In this document: positions 1 to 12,961 of the stretch, piece after piece | How the letters are laid out: the number at the start of each line of letters is the position of its first letter | Position numbering within the stretch: the first letter of the stretch is position 1 | NCBI RefSeq assembly: GCF_000208865.1 | Contig: NC_018396.1 | Location: forward strand, 930,001 to 994,000 | DNA length: 64,000 bases | Direction of reading: 5' to 3' | From: Neospora caninum Liverpool | Taxonomy: Eukaryota > Apicomplexa > Conoidasida > Eucoccidiorida > Sarcocystidae | Notes under the pieces: generated by a model | The model's database searches: none | What the model saw: the letters and a program-made list of their open reading frames with translations, nothing else | What the model was told of the DNA's origin: nothing | Position numbers and translations under genes: made by a program

Positions 1-3000
1 AAGGCTTGCGACTGGCGCTGCACGGCCATTCGTCGATAGCAGAAGAGGAATGGAGAGAGACGCAGTCGAACGGGAGACAGTGGAGGGGAGCGCGGGGCCG
101 AGAGGAAGCAGGGAAAGCAGTGGCGTTATTGCAATTGGAAGAGTGCGAGAGCCCGAGGCCAGAGGGAAGGAAGGATAAACATACGAGATTGAGTATATGC
201 ACTTGCGCCAATGGATCGCCACTCGCCGGCGCAGAGAAAGACGAGCGCGAATCCAGGACTACACAGAGGCAGTCAGACAAGGCCCGGGGAGAAGGAAAGG
301 CAACGCCGGCGCAAACGATGAAAGGACGATCCCCACTGGCACGCGTTCGACTTCCGTCGTTCGTCCTCGTCCCTGTCTCCAGATTCCTCAGCGTCCCCAG
401 TCCCCCTTTGTCTCTCACTTCCGCGCCTCCCCCTTTTCCTTTTCCTTCCCCTCCTGTCGTCCCTTCTGCTTATTCTCTGTTTCGTGGCTTGCGCGTCTCC
501 CTCCGCTCGCAGGTTGCACCCTGCCTGCCTCGCTCTCTAAGGTCGGCCACCCTTTTCCCTTTTTCTCCCCTTGCCGCGTTTTCTACTCTCGGTTCAAGGG
601 TGTCCACGAATGTGCACGACTCGCGCCTAAATACCCCTCCGCGGCTGCGGCCTCAGCTCTCCCTCACCTGTGCGGCTGCGCCGTCTACTGGCTGGGTCTC
701 AAAAACGTCCACTTCAACGCCCGGGACGCCGTCCGCCTCGCCGGAGACTGCGCGGTAGAAGAGGGCCCTGCGCAAGGCAGATGCACGCTCGACCGACATG
801 CCGTTCCCGCCGTCTGTCGCGCGCTCGCTCTCTTGGCTCCGAGTACGCGCCCGTGATGAGGCCTTCAGCGCCCGGAGAACAGAGGGAGAGAAACGGTCGC
901 GCGAAGACTGAGAGGCCGCGGAGACAGGCGCCGGAGGCGAAGCGGAAGGCCTGAGAAGCGCAGCTTCGCTGAGGCCCAGGGCACGCCGGCGATGAAGCGC
1001 CCGACGCAGGCGCGACGCGACCTCGTCGACCGGGCAAGGCAAAAGTGGAGTCGGCACAAGCAGACTGAAGCTATGCGGCGTCTTGCCAGCAGGCAAAGAA
1101 GACGCGGAAGTCGAGGAAGACGGCGCGACAGACGAGGAGTCAGAGGGCGCCGAAAGGATGGCGAAAGATGAGGTTGTGTCTGGGGTGTCGGGAGAGGCCT
1201 GAGTTGCCCCTGAGAGACGGGACTGCTCAGGGTCACCCAGGGGCGTCACGCGGCCGCGGGCGTGACGCAGGAGCCGAACTGAGATGGAGGCCAAGCGATT
1301 CAGGATCCCAACACCGACGACGGCGCCTGAGGCGAGAAAGGAAAGGGGAGCGTGACACGCCCCGCAGAGAGGAAGAAGCAGGGAAGACGAAACAAGTAAA
1401 TCGGCGTAGTCTTCAACGGTGTGGCAGAAATAGAGACGCAGCAGAGAGAGCGGAAGGAGATGCGGAGACACGGCAGTCCCGTTTGACAGCGGCACTTGTG
1501 AACTAAGCACTTTTAACGCCAGGCCTCCATTGACGTCCCGTGGAGACGATAAGACGCCGTTCCAGGGAGCGGCTTGAACCTTCACGTTTTGTCGTCGACC
1601 TGGTTTGTGACGTGAGTCGGGTTCCCCGCCTTCTCGCCATTGGTTACCCTTCTGTTGTAAACGTTTGGGGATTCGCGAAACCCGAAAAGCGGTTATGCAC
1701 ACCCAAGACGTCGGCTCCTCACGCCTCTGCCTATCCATATATCTACATACAGAAGTATCTATGTATGCGTATACGCACATATCCATTTCCGGATTTTGTT
1801 TGTATGCTGGCATGGAGGAATGTGCGTGCATGAGGGAACGACAGTTTGACATCAACATCGTGACCCCTCTGACTTTCCAACTTCTTTTCCGTTATGAAAC
1901 TGACGGTGCACGCAACGGCTCAGATCTTCGAGGTCCAGAGAAAAGATCAGGCGGCGTGTATCACGTGGGCAGTCGGACTCGCCAGAAAGCGCCAAACGTC
2001 GTGCAGATTTCGCCCCCTCTGTCCTGCGCTTTTCCGGACACCCGCGTCTTCGGTACGGACCTTTCCCGACCCGCCCTCCTCGTTCTTTCGCGCGTGCGTC
2101 TCCTTCGCAACGGATACGCCGCCCGACGCGCTTCTGTAGGGTGTCGCGACACTTCAGCAGCGTACACTCACCGTCCTCGTCGACAACCTCGACGAGTGTG
2201 CCCGTGCGGACGTCTCGCAGTTCATGCAGGTTTGCAAGCTCGTGATGAAAGACCCAAGGATGGCCCGTGACGAGCTTCTCTCGCCGGCGCGCGCCTCCGT
2301 GACATGCGCTCGCGGGAAGGAGACGCGCGCGTCGCACACCTAGAGTGTTGGCGACGCTTTCTTTTTGCTTTGCCTTCCCGTTCTTTCCTTCTGAGTTCGC
2401 CTCTGTCCCTGTGGAACCAGAGGACAGGACGTTGTGAGCTTCCAGAACCGCCTTGGCACTCCACTTGACCTGGAAGGAAGAGGCAGCAGACGGGTTCCCC
2501 TTCTTTTTCGTTTTGCCTTGGAGTCGTGGGGACTCAGGACACAAGGACGGCAGCGATGCGAACGCATCGTCGGGGGCATGCTTTCGGCTGCGGGGGAGTC
2601 GCTTCACGCCTCTTCCCTCATCGCCTTCCGCTCCACTCCAGCGTGGCGGCTTTTGCTGCTCTCCTCCCTGTCCCCCTTCCCCCTCTTCCGCTTCCTCTTT
2701 CGGTCGGCGCACGCCGCCTTCGCCTTCTGTCTCTGTCCCTTCCGCCCTGTCTCCGCCGCGCGCGTCTCCTTCTGCGCCTACAAGTTGGCGCGCTTCTTCC
2801 TCTGTTTCGAGAGGCGGCCGTGGCGAGCGCGTGGGCGAGCGGTGCCTCGCTCTCAGCCTTGCGAAGGCGCGAGAGAAGAAGCCGGGAGAAGGGATGCAGG
2901 AAGAGGAGGCAAAGCAGGGACACGGCGACGCCGATGCGAGGAGGGGTGATGAGAGGGGAGACGAGGAAGACCGAGAATCCCCGAGCCGCGAAGAGCGAGA

Positions 3001-3606
3001 AGACCCGACAACTCGGCGGTTGGCGAAGGGGAGAGCGGGTGCGGAGGGAGGAAGATCAGAAGAAGAGGACGGAGAAGCGAAAGACGAAAGCAACCTGTAG
3101 ACCTGGTGACCGAGACCGCGCGACGGCGGTGGGGAGGCAGAAGGTACCGTACTGTTTAGAACGCGCAAAGTGAGACCACAACCGCGAGGCCACGGACACA
3201 CGGAGGCGGGAGAAGACGATTGCAGCTGTTCAGGCCAAGTCGATGGCGGCACGGCAACCGGAGAGAAAGGAAATGGCGAGTAACGTTCGCGACCAGGGAC
3301 GCGAGGCTGAGCTCCGTTTGGGGGTTTGTCACTTTCGGGCGAGCCTTCCTCCGTCCTGCATCCAGGGGGCGTCTCCAGGAGAGGCTTGGAGGGGATAGGC
3401 AGTCGTTGCTTCTCCGAAAGCAGAAGACGCTCGTTCGATTCAAGTGTTCGTTCCGGGCGAACGAGAGAAGAGACTTGGCGGGGAGAAACACAGCACCGGC
3501 CAAGAGTGAAATGAGACAAAAGTTTCCGTCGTCTCGGGCGCCGCCAGGAGTCGAGGCGAGCGCCCGGTGGACGCGAGAGCGGAGGCGCCATGGGAGCGCG
3601 ACGCAA
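1..3606 (-). CDS. RlmI-type PUA-domain SAM-dependent rRNA methyltransferase (3' part outside window)
   Basis: Two exons are visible: about 3606-2172 and 1326-668; the gene then runs off the left edge. Exon 1 ends in a strong GTGAGTG donor in phase 1, exon 2 starts after a CTCAG acceptor, and its own donor is CAG|GTGAGGG. Late in exon 1 is a PUA-like segment containing TGHPWVFHHEL and GTLVEVVDEDG. Exon 2 opens with GILNRLASISVRLL, which matches the RlmI segment after the PUA domain, and ends with GEADGVPGVEVDVF, which matches the RlmI GE(A/S)DGLPGLxVD motif. The Rossmann methyltransferase core should lie to the left of the window. Bacterial RlmI makes m5C in large-subunit rRNA; an organellar ribosome target is inference. 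About 370 residues before the PUA domain are Arg/Ser/Glu-rich low complexity, and exon 2 has a long Ser/Ala/Arg insert. The start codon is uncertain, since several upstream Mets are possible. Confidence 0.72.
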
Positions 3607-5309
3607 ATGAGAAGGTGGGGGATGAGCAAAAGGAAGTGGAGATGGCGGGATCTGACGAGAGAAGAAGAGCAGGCCATGGATGACGCCCCGAGGCGGTCAG
3701 GGAGTGTTGTTCGATAAGAAACCCCGCAACGAAATAATTGGCAAAGCGAAGGAAGAGAGATCAGAAACAGAAGAGGCAACTCGATACTGTTGAAAAGATG
3801 CGTATGGCTAACGGTGAGCGACGGACCAAGAAAAGTGGATCAGAGCACTCGACAGTTCGGACAGTGGTATGCCGTGAACCGCTTGCGTGCATACCATATG
3901 AAACGATAACGATGAAAGGCGTTTTACAGTGGTACATGCAAATCTATCAAAGTGAGTGAAGGAAGGGGAGGCACTCTACGCGGAAAGAAGGGCTTTTGGC
4001 GGAAGAGCGAAACTCTTCCCTCGAAGCCAGATGTGGCACGGGCAGAGGACACAGACGACGAAGACGTTACGCCGAGGAAAAAGATGAAATCGAAGTTGAA
4101 GGGAGAAAGGTGAGCCCTCGATTCAAAAAGTGACAAGACACCTCCGAGGGAGAGTCGATGGAGGCGCGCGGTAACTACACTCGAGACGTGCGTCGATGAC
4201 TGTAACCAGTCCCGTGTCTCCGCTGTTCGGGGCTCAGACCGTTCGGAGGTGGGACCGGGGGAAAAGCGAGAGGACTGACAATTCCTGGATCTCCATTCGA
4301 GATCCAGAAGGCAGAGAGGGGAAAGTAATCAAGAGAGGGGCGAGGAAACAGAAGAAAAAGTGAGACGAGGGGAGAGAAGCGAAGAGCAAAGCCGGTCATC
4401 CGCGGCCGCTTTTGCGAACGTGCAGGCTGCATGCGCTTCCCTGGCGACAACATGCAGCTGGAACACCTGTCTCGCGCCTGAACAAATAACTGGGCAGTTT
4501 ACGGAACGGAAGACGGGAAGAAACTGAAAGGGTGATCTCCTGTAGTGTGAAGAAGGCTCTTGAAGATGGCTCCATGCTTTCCATGACTGCACAGCGCTGC
4601 AGGAATTTTGTCATAGCCTCGTACCATCCGTCCTCGCAGTGTATGTACGCTCCAGCGAACGCGGCTGCAGTGTTCGTCGTCCGTTGTCTTGAAAGCGGAA
4701 GAATCGCTTATGCACTTTGATTGCTGGAGCAAATTCTCGGAGCTTTTTGTTCTGGCGAGCGTGCACTGCGTCCCGGCGATCTGCGTTTCGCCACTTGTTC
4801 GTTTTCCTCGTTCACAACCGCACGTGAAAAGCTGCTCGGCCGTCTCGCGATGGTGCCGACCCGTCCAGTGCTCCAAAGTGGAGCGCCTGGTTTGCGAAAA
4901 ATCGGTTTTCTGTCTGGCAGATAAGCTGAAGACGAGAGCGATGCCTCTTCAAGAGCTCCTTTCCTCGAATTATGTCTCCTTGCCGTATGTCGCGCGCCGA
5001 CTGTCGCAAGGAAGAACCACACAGTCCCACCAGAACGGCTCCAGTGGCAGTCCTGGACTCTGACGTCCGGCAAGATCTCAGATCCTGCTGAACACTTCGT
5101 TCGCTCTTCGACACGCCGAGTCCACACACTTCCAAGTTCGCGGGTTTCCTTTTCCAACGCGAGCAGCGTACAACAAGGACTGCGGTTGTGTCGTTCACCT
5201 GGACTTCATAGTCGGAGCTCCATCCCCCGTTGTTTTAATCCGAGGACGTGGCCAGCATTCATGCAATAAGGGAACATAGATTTGCTCCTGTCCCCTTTTT
5301 GTCCCTGAA
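3607..5309. other. Divergent intergenic region, no gene seen
   Basis: About 1.7 kb between two divergently transcribed genes. It should hold the promoters and 5' leaders of both. Short ORFs occur on both strands but show no motif, splice pattern or codon-use pattern that I trust. Confidence 0.5.
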
Positions 5310-8300
5310 ATGGCAAGGCGCCAGCTCTCTGGTTCGCGGGTGGAGCGGCCTCTGTCTCTCTACACATCTGCTCCTTCATCGTCTCCATCCCTCTGCCCAC
5401 CTTCCTTTTCCTTGTCTTCACCTCTTTCCCCTTCGTCCTCAGCTACATGTTCTACTTCGTCCACCTCGGCTTCCTCCCCTTCGGCACCTTCCCGTAGACC
5501 CTCCACATGTCGGTGTAGAGCATCGGACTCCGTGCCTCTGTCTGAGCCTCCTTGCAGTCTCGCATCCTCTTGGTTTCGAACTTTGCCATCTCACCCGTTT
5601 CGACGTCACCGTGCTACCTCCTCTGACGTCCCTTCCTGCTCTCGGCCTTTTCCACCGGACTCGCGTTCTGTTTCCTTCGGCAGCCACACACGTCCACCCG
5701 CGCGATGTCGGACAGCAGCAATCTTGCTCCAGCTAAGGCAACGATCCGCCTTCGGTGTACGTACACCCGGCGGCTTGCCGAAGCAGGTTGAGGCCATCCG
5801 TTCTGGTGTCTCATTCATCTCTTCTTTTCCTGGCTTGGTCTCGTGTCTTCGACCCTTTCTCCTCTTCTTTCTGTTTCTTCTCTTTTTCCCCTGTTTGAGC
5901 GCGGTCGGTGTGTCGTCACGGTCGTTCTCGCATCTGCCTCGCGGCCGCGCCTCTCTCTCGTCTTCTCTCTCGACGTCTCTCTTCTTTTCCTGGCGTCGCA
6001 GACAGCCGAGCTGGACGTTTCCGCAGCGCGACGAGGCTGCAGGTGTCTATACAGCTCGGGCAAGCAACCACTCGGTACCAGAAGCGACGGACAGCCTCCA
6101 TTCGTTCCCCCTTTCCGTCCACAGGGTGACGGCTGCTGGTCTCCACGCCGGTTGGAAGGATGGGCGCACAAGCACAACCCAACGTGCGTCTGGTACTTTG
6201 AGAGAAATGCGGACGGGAGAGAGGGAAGAGGCGAACGCGAAGCAGCGACGGACGAAAGGCGGCGCCATCGTCTTCTCGGAGTTCTTCCCTCCAGCACACT
6301 CGCTTGCTTTCCCTCCCTCCTTTGTTTCTCCAGTGTACTCCCTTCCGAGGGAAACTGTAATCACTCCGAGGGACGCGGCACTTCGTGCCTCTTTCAACCC
6401 TGCACTTCCGGATGTGTCGGCACTTTCATCTTCTGTCCCTCTCCCTTCCGTCCCTCCCTCTGCCGCGGCTTCAGCCTCCGCGAGATATCCTTCTTCCTTC
6501 GATTCGCCTTTCTCCACTGCGTCTCCGCCGCTCGCTCGGTCCCCCCTCTTTGCATACGGGCCCAAGTATCCGTACGCGACGCAGTCCAACCGCATCAACA
6601 AGAAGCCGCCGTGTGTGCTGTCGTCTCCCTCGGCCTTTCCCGCGCTCCTCCTGGCTCTGCCTCCGCTGAACATCACTGCTGTGAATCCAGCCTACGTGGG
6701 GCAACACGTGCGATTGCCGGTCACCCCTTCTGCGGACTTCTTCTCGCTTCTGACCGCTCCTCGTCTCGCCGCCTTCTTTCCGCCGAGCACGCGCATTCGG
6801 CGGTATTTGCGCGGGCCGGGCGGCATCGAGCTTCGCGACGACAGCCAGCCCTACTTTGCGCTTCTTCGGGAGCTCTCGGAAGCGAGGCGACGCGACGACC
6901 AGGGCGGAGACCTCGAATGCCAGAAAAACGATAGCGAGGCGCCACGCCCAGACGAAGGCCGGAGCCGAGGCCGCGCGAACGAGGGGCCGCCGCACGGCGG
7001 AAGTTCCCTCTTTCCTGAGAGAGGGGAAATGAGGAAGCCAGCGCATACTGCGCCGCGCCGAGGTGTAGAGACACCCGATCGGCGGGTCTGGACCGAGTAC
7101 GCAGACCTCCTCGACTTTGTAAAGAGGCGCGAGGAAGGCTCCGCTAGTGCCGATTTGCACGCGAAGAACTCCGATCAGACAGACGAGCGTGGAAACGCGT
7201 GCGCGGCGGGCGAATGCACCGCCAGCGAACGGGGACGTTCTGGGGCCGACACGGACGAAGGCGCGCTGCGTGGAGACGCGGAACGCGAGGCACGGGAGCA
7301 CCCAGAGTATCGCGTCTTCTTCGAGGAGATTGCAAAGATATCCGAGAGAAAGAAACAAATGTACAAAGGCAAGAAACCTTGGCGAGAAGACCTCCACCCC
7401 ACCAAGAGCATCTTCGACCAGCCGTGCTTCCCTGGGGACGCTCTGCCCTACATTCAGCAGCACAACGAAGAGATGATCCAGACCGGGAAGCTGGACCAAG
7501 TGATCAATGAAGACGAGCTACGATGCGTAAGATATGCATAAAATGGAAGCCCGGACCGCGCTCAGGGAGGCTGCCTTGTGCGGGAAAGGCCAACGCTTGG
7601 CAGGAGGCAGAAGCCGCGCTCCTACCCGACGGCCTGCGATGTGAAATGTACAGCGATGCGAGAGACCTTAGCGTTGCACACACGGAGCTATGGTGGCTCC
7701 CTCAGCGCCCTGGTAGCGTGGCCATTTTACTTCGAACAAAAACCCTTTCTATTATATCTCCATGTCATTGTATACGCATGTGCATGCATTTACATAAAGT
7801 ATACGTAAATGTAGTTCGATATGTATATACGTTTGCGCACATTTGGTTAGGCTACAGTCCAGCGTTGCTGCACTGGAGATGCACGCTGGGAGCTCGATTA
7901 GAAAACGAAGAGAGAGAGTACAACCTGCAAGTCGCGTGCGAAGCTGTCGTGTGTGTCTGCATGCGAACAATCTGAACATCGCGGCTGAAATCTGATACTC
8001 CCCACCCTCCAGCAGGGATCCGTTGTTGCAGGCGAACGCGCGCCTCACTAAAGTGTCCGTCTCTGCCGAAGGTACTTCTTTCGCTGCCCTCCCTGTGTCT
8101 GTGCATGACTCAGTCACAACAACCAGGGGAAGCCGTTTTGCCATCCCTTTGCCGCGTGTCTCTCCTGTTAAATTCTCGGTGCTTTCCAGGACGCCCTGTG
8201 GGCCGACGACGAGGGCAGAATCGTCAAGCTGCAGGTAAGAGTCTGTCGCCGATACGATCACTCAGCAGAAACAAAACGCTCGCTCGGAACCAGGCACACA

Positions 8301-10177
8301 CACACAGCCGGCTTCTCGAATCCTCCCACGAACGGAGCCTTAATTCAATCCATCCGGTGTGTACGCATGTATATGCATATAACCATATATATGTATATAT
8401 ATATATGTAATGGTAGTGTATTGGGGTATGGTGGTGAGTGGGATGTCTGCATGTGCCACGTGGGTACGAACGCTTATCTATGAACACTTCTATAGCGAAG
8501 TGTCCAACTGGGGTTACGAACGCAGGGCGTGTGTAAGGGTGGACAGGCAAGGGTGGAAGTTTTTCTTGGTTTCTCGTGTTGTCTGAGAAGCGCAGGAGGC
8601 TTCGGCTCAGGGGTCGTGTGCGCCACGTCCGTGCACCTGTTTGTCTCTCATTCTGTGCGTCTAGGCGAACGTGCACATTAGCGAAATTCGAAGCGCCCCA
8701 AATCTGGCTCCCGTGACCCGCGAAAGGCAAGAGCTGATGAAGAAGCTGCCGAACCCGGAGCCGCAGTGGCGGTTTGTTGTCACTACTCACGTGAGTCTGA
8801 ACAGCGAAACGACCAGAGAGGAGGCACGTGAAGCTGCTGGAGGTAGAGGACAGGAATGAGCAGTGAAACGCTAGGAAATGCGTAGGGATGCAGAAACAAA
8901 CCCGCAGGGGCGAGAGCGCGAACACGCGCGATGCTGTTGCCTGCTGTCCTGGTGTGCTGCGTGTGCCGTTTTCGACGACGGTCTTGCGAAAACTAAAAAG
9001 ACGAAGACGATCTGCAACCCGGCGGAAACACGTCCGGTGAAACGGGCCCCTTAAGAGCATCAAGGGAAGCAGGCCTTGTCGCCAGTCGTTTCGCGCGATG
9101 CACCAGATGACCGTCAAAGTCGGCAAAGGCCGCACACGATATCTCCCAGCGTACATAATTTGGGTACAAGTCCAGATTCCCTCGGACCATCATCCGGCTG
9201 TCTGGGGCAAGCAGGGACAAATGCGGGGTGGGATCACAGCAAGCCGAGATCGCTGTAGGTATAGTGGTCGGGCTGAGACGCTGACGGCAACGGAAGAGAC
9301 GCTTGGTCGCACCATTCGTCGCACTGCCCCGTGTGCGGTATTGAACGGGTTCGCCTCTGATGAGGGACACTTGCATCTGAGAGATGGTTTCGTCTCTGCT
9401 AAATGCTGATTCGCGATATGCGGAGTAGGGACCATCTCGGACGCCATGTAACATATGGGGAATACGTGGCTACAGTGGCGTACGTCTGAGGGAGAAACAG
9501 TCCCTTGTTTTCGCGCGCATGTCTCTTTTCGTGTCCTGTTTTTTTGGTGTCGCCAGCTCGGGTACATCGAGGAGAAAAAGCTGAAGGTGAGACTTCTAAG
9601 GTGACAGGAAAGAAGCGGGACTTGGTCTTAGATAATAGGTCTACCATCGGCACGCTCCGGAAATGCTTCTTGACTTATGTCCTAGCCTTCCTTACCTGCC
9701 GCTTTCTTCTACTGTCGCTCTGGTGTCCTCTAGCTTTTCTCTCGTCTCACTTTCTTCTGAGACCCTTCAGCGGCCTCATCTCTTCCCTGTCATTGGCCGC
9801 CCATGGAATCTCATCCACGTCCCCCGTCGTTCCTCTCCGGCACTGAAGGCGCCCGACGGAGATCTGTTCGGTTCATTCCGATGCTGCATGCAGTGTTGAC
9901 TCCCTCGCCCCCGCAGCGACGCTCGCTGCCAAGGTTTTTCTTTTTCCTTCATTTGAGATGCGTACGGCGATAGGTTTCTTCCATGCGAAAAACCTGGAGG
10001 GGGGTTCTGCAGGCTGTGTAGCAAGGCTTTCTCTGTGGGTGCTGCTTTCCTTAGGTGGGAGACGTCCCGGAGATGTTCAGTGCCAAGTACATGCGAGAAA
10101 TATGGAACAATCACTTCGCGCTCCCGAAGCGAGGCCGCCAGCCGCTGGTCCTCGACGACGGATCAATAGTCCCCTAG
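5310..10177 (+). CDS. Conserved-looking protein of unknown function, five exons
   Basis: Exons 5310-7526, 8190-8234, 8665-8790, 9557-9586 and 10055-10177 join entirely in phase 0 with good GTAAGA, GTAAGA, GTGAGT and GTGAGA donors, giving about 846 residues and ending at TAG 10175-10177. The small exons are clearly coding; they contain WADDEGRIVKLQ, LMKKLPNPEPQWRFVV and FSAKYMREIWNNHFALPKRG. The first 400 or so residues are Ser/Pro/Arg-rich. They include a pyrimidine-rich stretch at 5840-5895 that reads as a hydrophobic run but could be an intron end or leader, so the true start may be well downstream of 5310. The better-ordered part begins near 6540 (YGPKYPYATQSNRINKK). The basic, Trp-containing C-terminus would suit a ribosome- or RNA-associated protein, possibly organellar, but I do not recognise the family. 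Confidence 0.6.
8366..8409. repeat. TA/TG-rich microsatellite in intron
   Basis: Alternating purine-pyrimidine tract of TA units broken by ATGTATAT and ATGCATAT. It lies in the intron between the 45-base and 126-base exons of the 5310-10177 gene. Confidence 0.8.
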
Positions 10178-11943
10178 ATGATCTCAGGACGGGAAATCAG
10201 ACGAACGGCTTTGTCTCAAAAACAGGCCGTTCGTGTCTGAAACTATCGCCCTCGTCTCAGGTTTTCTTCCGTGTTTCTGAACTCACTGTTTTCCCACCCT
10301 GGGTAGCTTTCTCAATCTTCTCAAAATCTCTTCGTTTTTTCTCTTCCCAGTTTCCGGACTCGGCGAACTACTGTGGCCTCTCCTGCCACCGCTCCTCGTA
10401 TCTTTTCTCTCCACCACCATCCTCGGTCAATGTATTTCACTTCCCTCGTCTGGGATAATTATGTCTCTTCCGGTTTTGTTCTGTTTCCCGGCATCTTGGC
10501 GGAACCTTGCGAACGGAGCCAAATCTCTCTTCGGCTGTGTGTGTATGCACAGAGAGCCACGTCCTCGTTAGAGCCTGTCGCCGCTCTTTGAAAGGTGGAA
10601 CACCCTGTGCTACAGGCTTTCCGTAGTGACCTGGATTGTCAGTCATCACTTCGTGGTTTCTCGTTTCAGAGGAAACCAACTATTCTTCTGGGGATCTGCT
10701 CTCCAAGGACAAAGGTTGGGGAGAGAAAGAGAGTTAGGTGACGGTGTGCTGCGCTTGCCTGGCTGTAGCTCGTTTTCTTCCAACAGATGAGATAATGGCA
10801 GGCAGCTTACACTGTATATCCTCTTTATGCGAATGGCTGCAGCATCCGCGTCCGAGTAAAAAGAGAACACCAACACGGCAAACGAGTTAGGCCTTTTTCT
10901 GCCGCCCTTTCTGTCGACAGGCCAGCCGAGGCGGGGTGTGCAGCAACGAAAAGCTTTTTCTCCGCGAGGCTCTCACGCTACAGTCATTCCTTCTTTTGAA
11001 CCGCCTGAGGGCAATAAAACCGGCGCCTGTTTCGTGGAGCAAGCAGAGGATTCATTATCTTTGATTCGTGGAAGCCAGATGTCATACCCGTTCTTCCCCA
11101 CACGATCCAGCTTTCCGAACACTCTGCGCCTTGAAAAATACTGCCCGTTACAGAGCAGCTTACGCTTTCTTTTTCCGACTTTTCACCGTGACGCACCAGG
11201 AGCAGCTCTTCCTCACTAGCCCACACGCAAATCCAATGGAACGCGCACTATGCCCCGACTGTCTCATAAACCCTTAACAAACCCCTTTAGCCCCGGCCGG
11301 TTATCAGGTGAAACGCCGACGTTACAAACTAGCCCCCCGTGTGCGGAGTTAGGCGTGAAGCATACAAGGGTCCTGATGTTGCCCCTTTCAGGGGTATATC
11401 CCCGTCGTAAGAACGAGAGATTTTGCAGCAACAGGGTCTGTATCTAGTTTGGTACAACAATTCAGGTATATGTGCCTCGGACTGTCGAAATGTTAATGTG
11501 TAAGGCACACGCAGTAGCGGACAGAAAGAGAACGAGACGCACTCCTTTCGCAACATACCGTTACTCGGAGAGCGGGCGTGTGGACCCCTGGCGCCTCCGC
11601 GGCATCGGCTGAACAGGCCAGTTGTGCACAAACGGCCAGCTAGCTACCTGGCGCGGGATCGCTGTTGACGCGAACTGTCGCGCACACCAAAAAGCCGAAT
11701 CGACAAAAATTCCTCGGTGTTGGGGGCTGATACAGCATGGCAAGTAAGGGCCATCTGGTTCCGACTCTCCTGGAAGGGAGATTATGCATAGAGGCTCAGA
11801 CTGTGGACACTGATCAGTTTTGTTGATCAACTCTCTAGACCGCGAATGTGTAGCTTGTCGCTAGCTTCCACCAGCAATTAGGTTTCACGGTACTTGTTGA
11901 TACGAGCGTAACGTGTGTTTTACGATCCTTCCTTATCGCCAAG
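10178..11943. other. Intergenic region, no gene seen
   Basis: About 1.8 kb between the unknown plus-strand gene and the glutaredoxin-like gene, both on the plus strand. It should contain the 3' end of the former and the promoter of the latter. No long ORF or RNA gene is supported. Confidence 0.5.
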
Positions 11944-12961
11944 ATGTCGGGCGAAACCTCGAAATGCTCAGATGAAGCAGGCGAGAAACTCTGCTCCGTC
12001 GTCAAGAGCCACAAAGTAGTGGTTTTCACTAAAGAGTGAGTTAGCTTTATCCTCTGCATATGGCAGGTGGTTCTGCGAGCACTACTAGCACGTTTTGACG
12101 CGCGGTTACACACATCTCTGAAACTTAACGCATTTGTGTGTTCCGCTGTGTGGATGCAGGCACGATCCTTTGAGCTTCGAGGTGGTTGAGACGCTCAAAC
12201 AGATCAATCCGAAAGACATGGTACGGTGTTGGATTCTACGTCGGAAGCAGTTTACAATGAAGAATGATGAATTGGGCTGCTTACGAATCCGGCCGGAAAC
12301 GATGATGGAGCGTCGTGTGGTTTGTCCTAGTAGAATATTGACCGCGTCTCACAAACGCGCGGTGCCTGGTAGACGCTGGAAGTGTGTATACGTCTCTCGT
12401 GATTGCGTTTCTGCAGCACATCGTAAACATTGACAAGTGCGACTGCAAGCACGCTGAGGAGCTTCTCAAGTCAAAAACGGGCGATCGTCCCGGCCCGCGT
12501 GTTTTCATCGACGGCAAGTTCGTTCAGGACCTAGTAAGCGGAGGCGCATTGTTTACACGTCACGTTTTCGTTGAATTTCTTTTGAGCGTGAATCAGCGAA
12601 TTTTGCCGATCAAAGTGAGCGATGGAAACGCCCATAGTGTCAGACAGAAATTAAGTCTGTTGATTTCATGCTTTTTCCGAAGCAGCACTTGTATGCAACT
12701 GTCCACACTAGTCACCCTGTGCAACTGACTGACTGATGCCAAAACCTTGTCCAGCAGCACCCAAAGTTCATCGTATTCGGCTGTGAAGCTGCAAAGAATC
12801 GGAATTATACATAAGAGTGGTTTGTACGCCCATTTCTGAAGGGGCGGTGTACGTTCCCGCTGCATCTTGCACCATTGCGTTGTTCGCAGGAAACCTCTCT
12901 AAAAGATACGGATCTAAGGGAAGTCCTTGAGAAGAAATGCAAGGATGCAGGTGCTTTGTAG
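11944..12961 (+). CDS. Glutaredoxin-fold protein lacking the CxxC active site
   Basis: Exons 11944-12035, 12160-12220, 12417-12533 and 12890-12961 join in phase (2, 0, 0) with GTGAGT, GTACGG and GTAAGC donors, giving a 113-residue protein, a normal size for a single-domain glutaredoxin. The start ATG has A at -3 (AAGATGTC). The strand-helix start KVVVFTK is glutaredoxin-like, but where the family has YCPYC the protein reads HDPLS, so both redox cysteines are missing. Later parts fit the fold: TGDRPGPRVFIDGKF corresponds to the TG-x-(R)TVPxVFIxGK region with the cis-proline kept. A CDC motif in exon 3 (DKCDCKH) is the only close cysteine pair. Known glutaredoxins reduce disulfides with glutathione or carry Fe-S clusters; without these cysteines a binding or regulatory role is more likely. 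That role is inference. Confidence 0.7.

Noticed and set aside
2434..3173. Long plus-strand ORFs over 1-3700
   Set aside because: Shadows of the GC-rich, low-complexity minus-strand methyltransferase exons.
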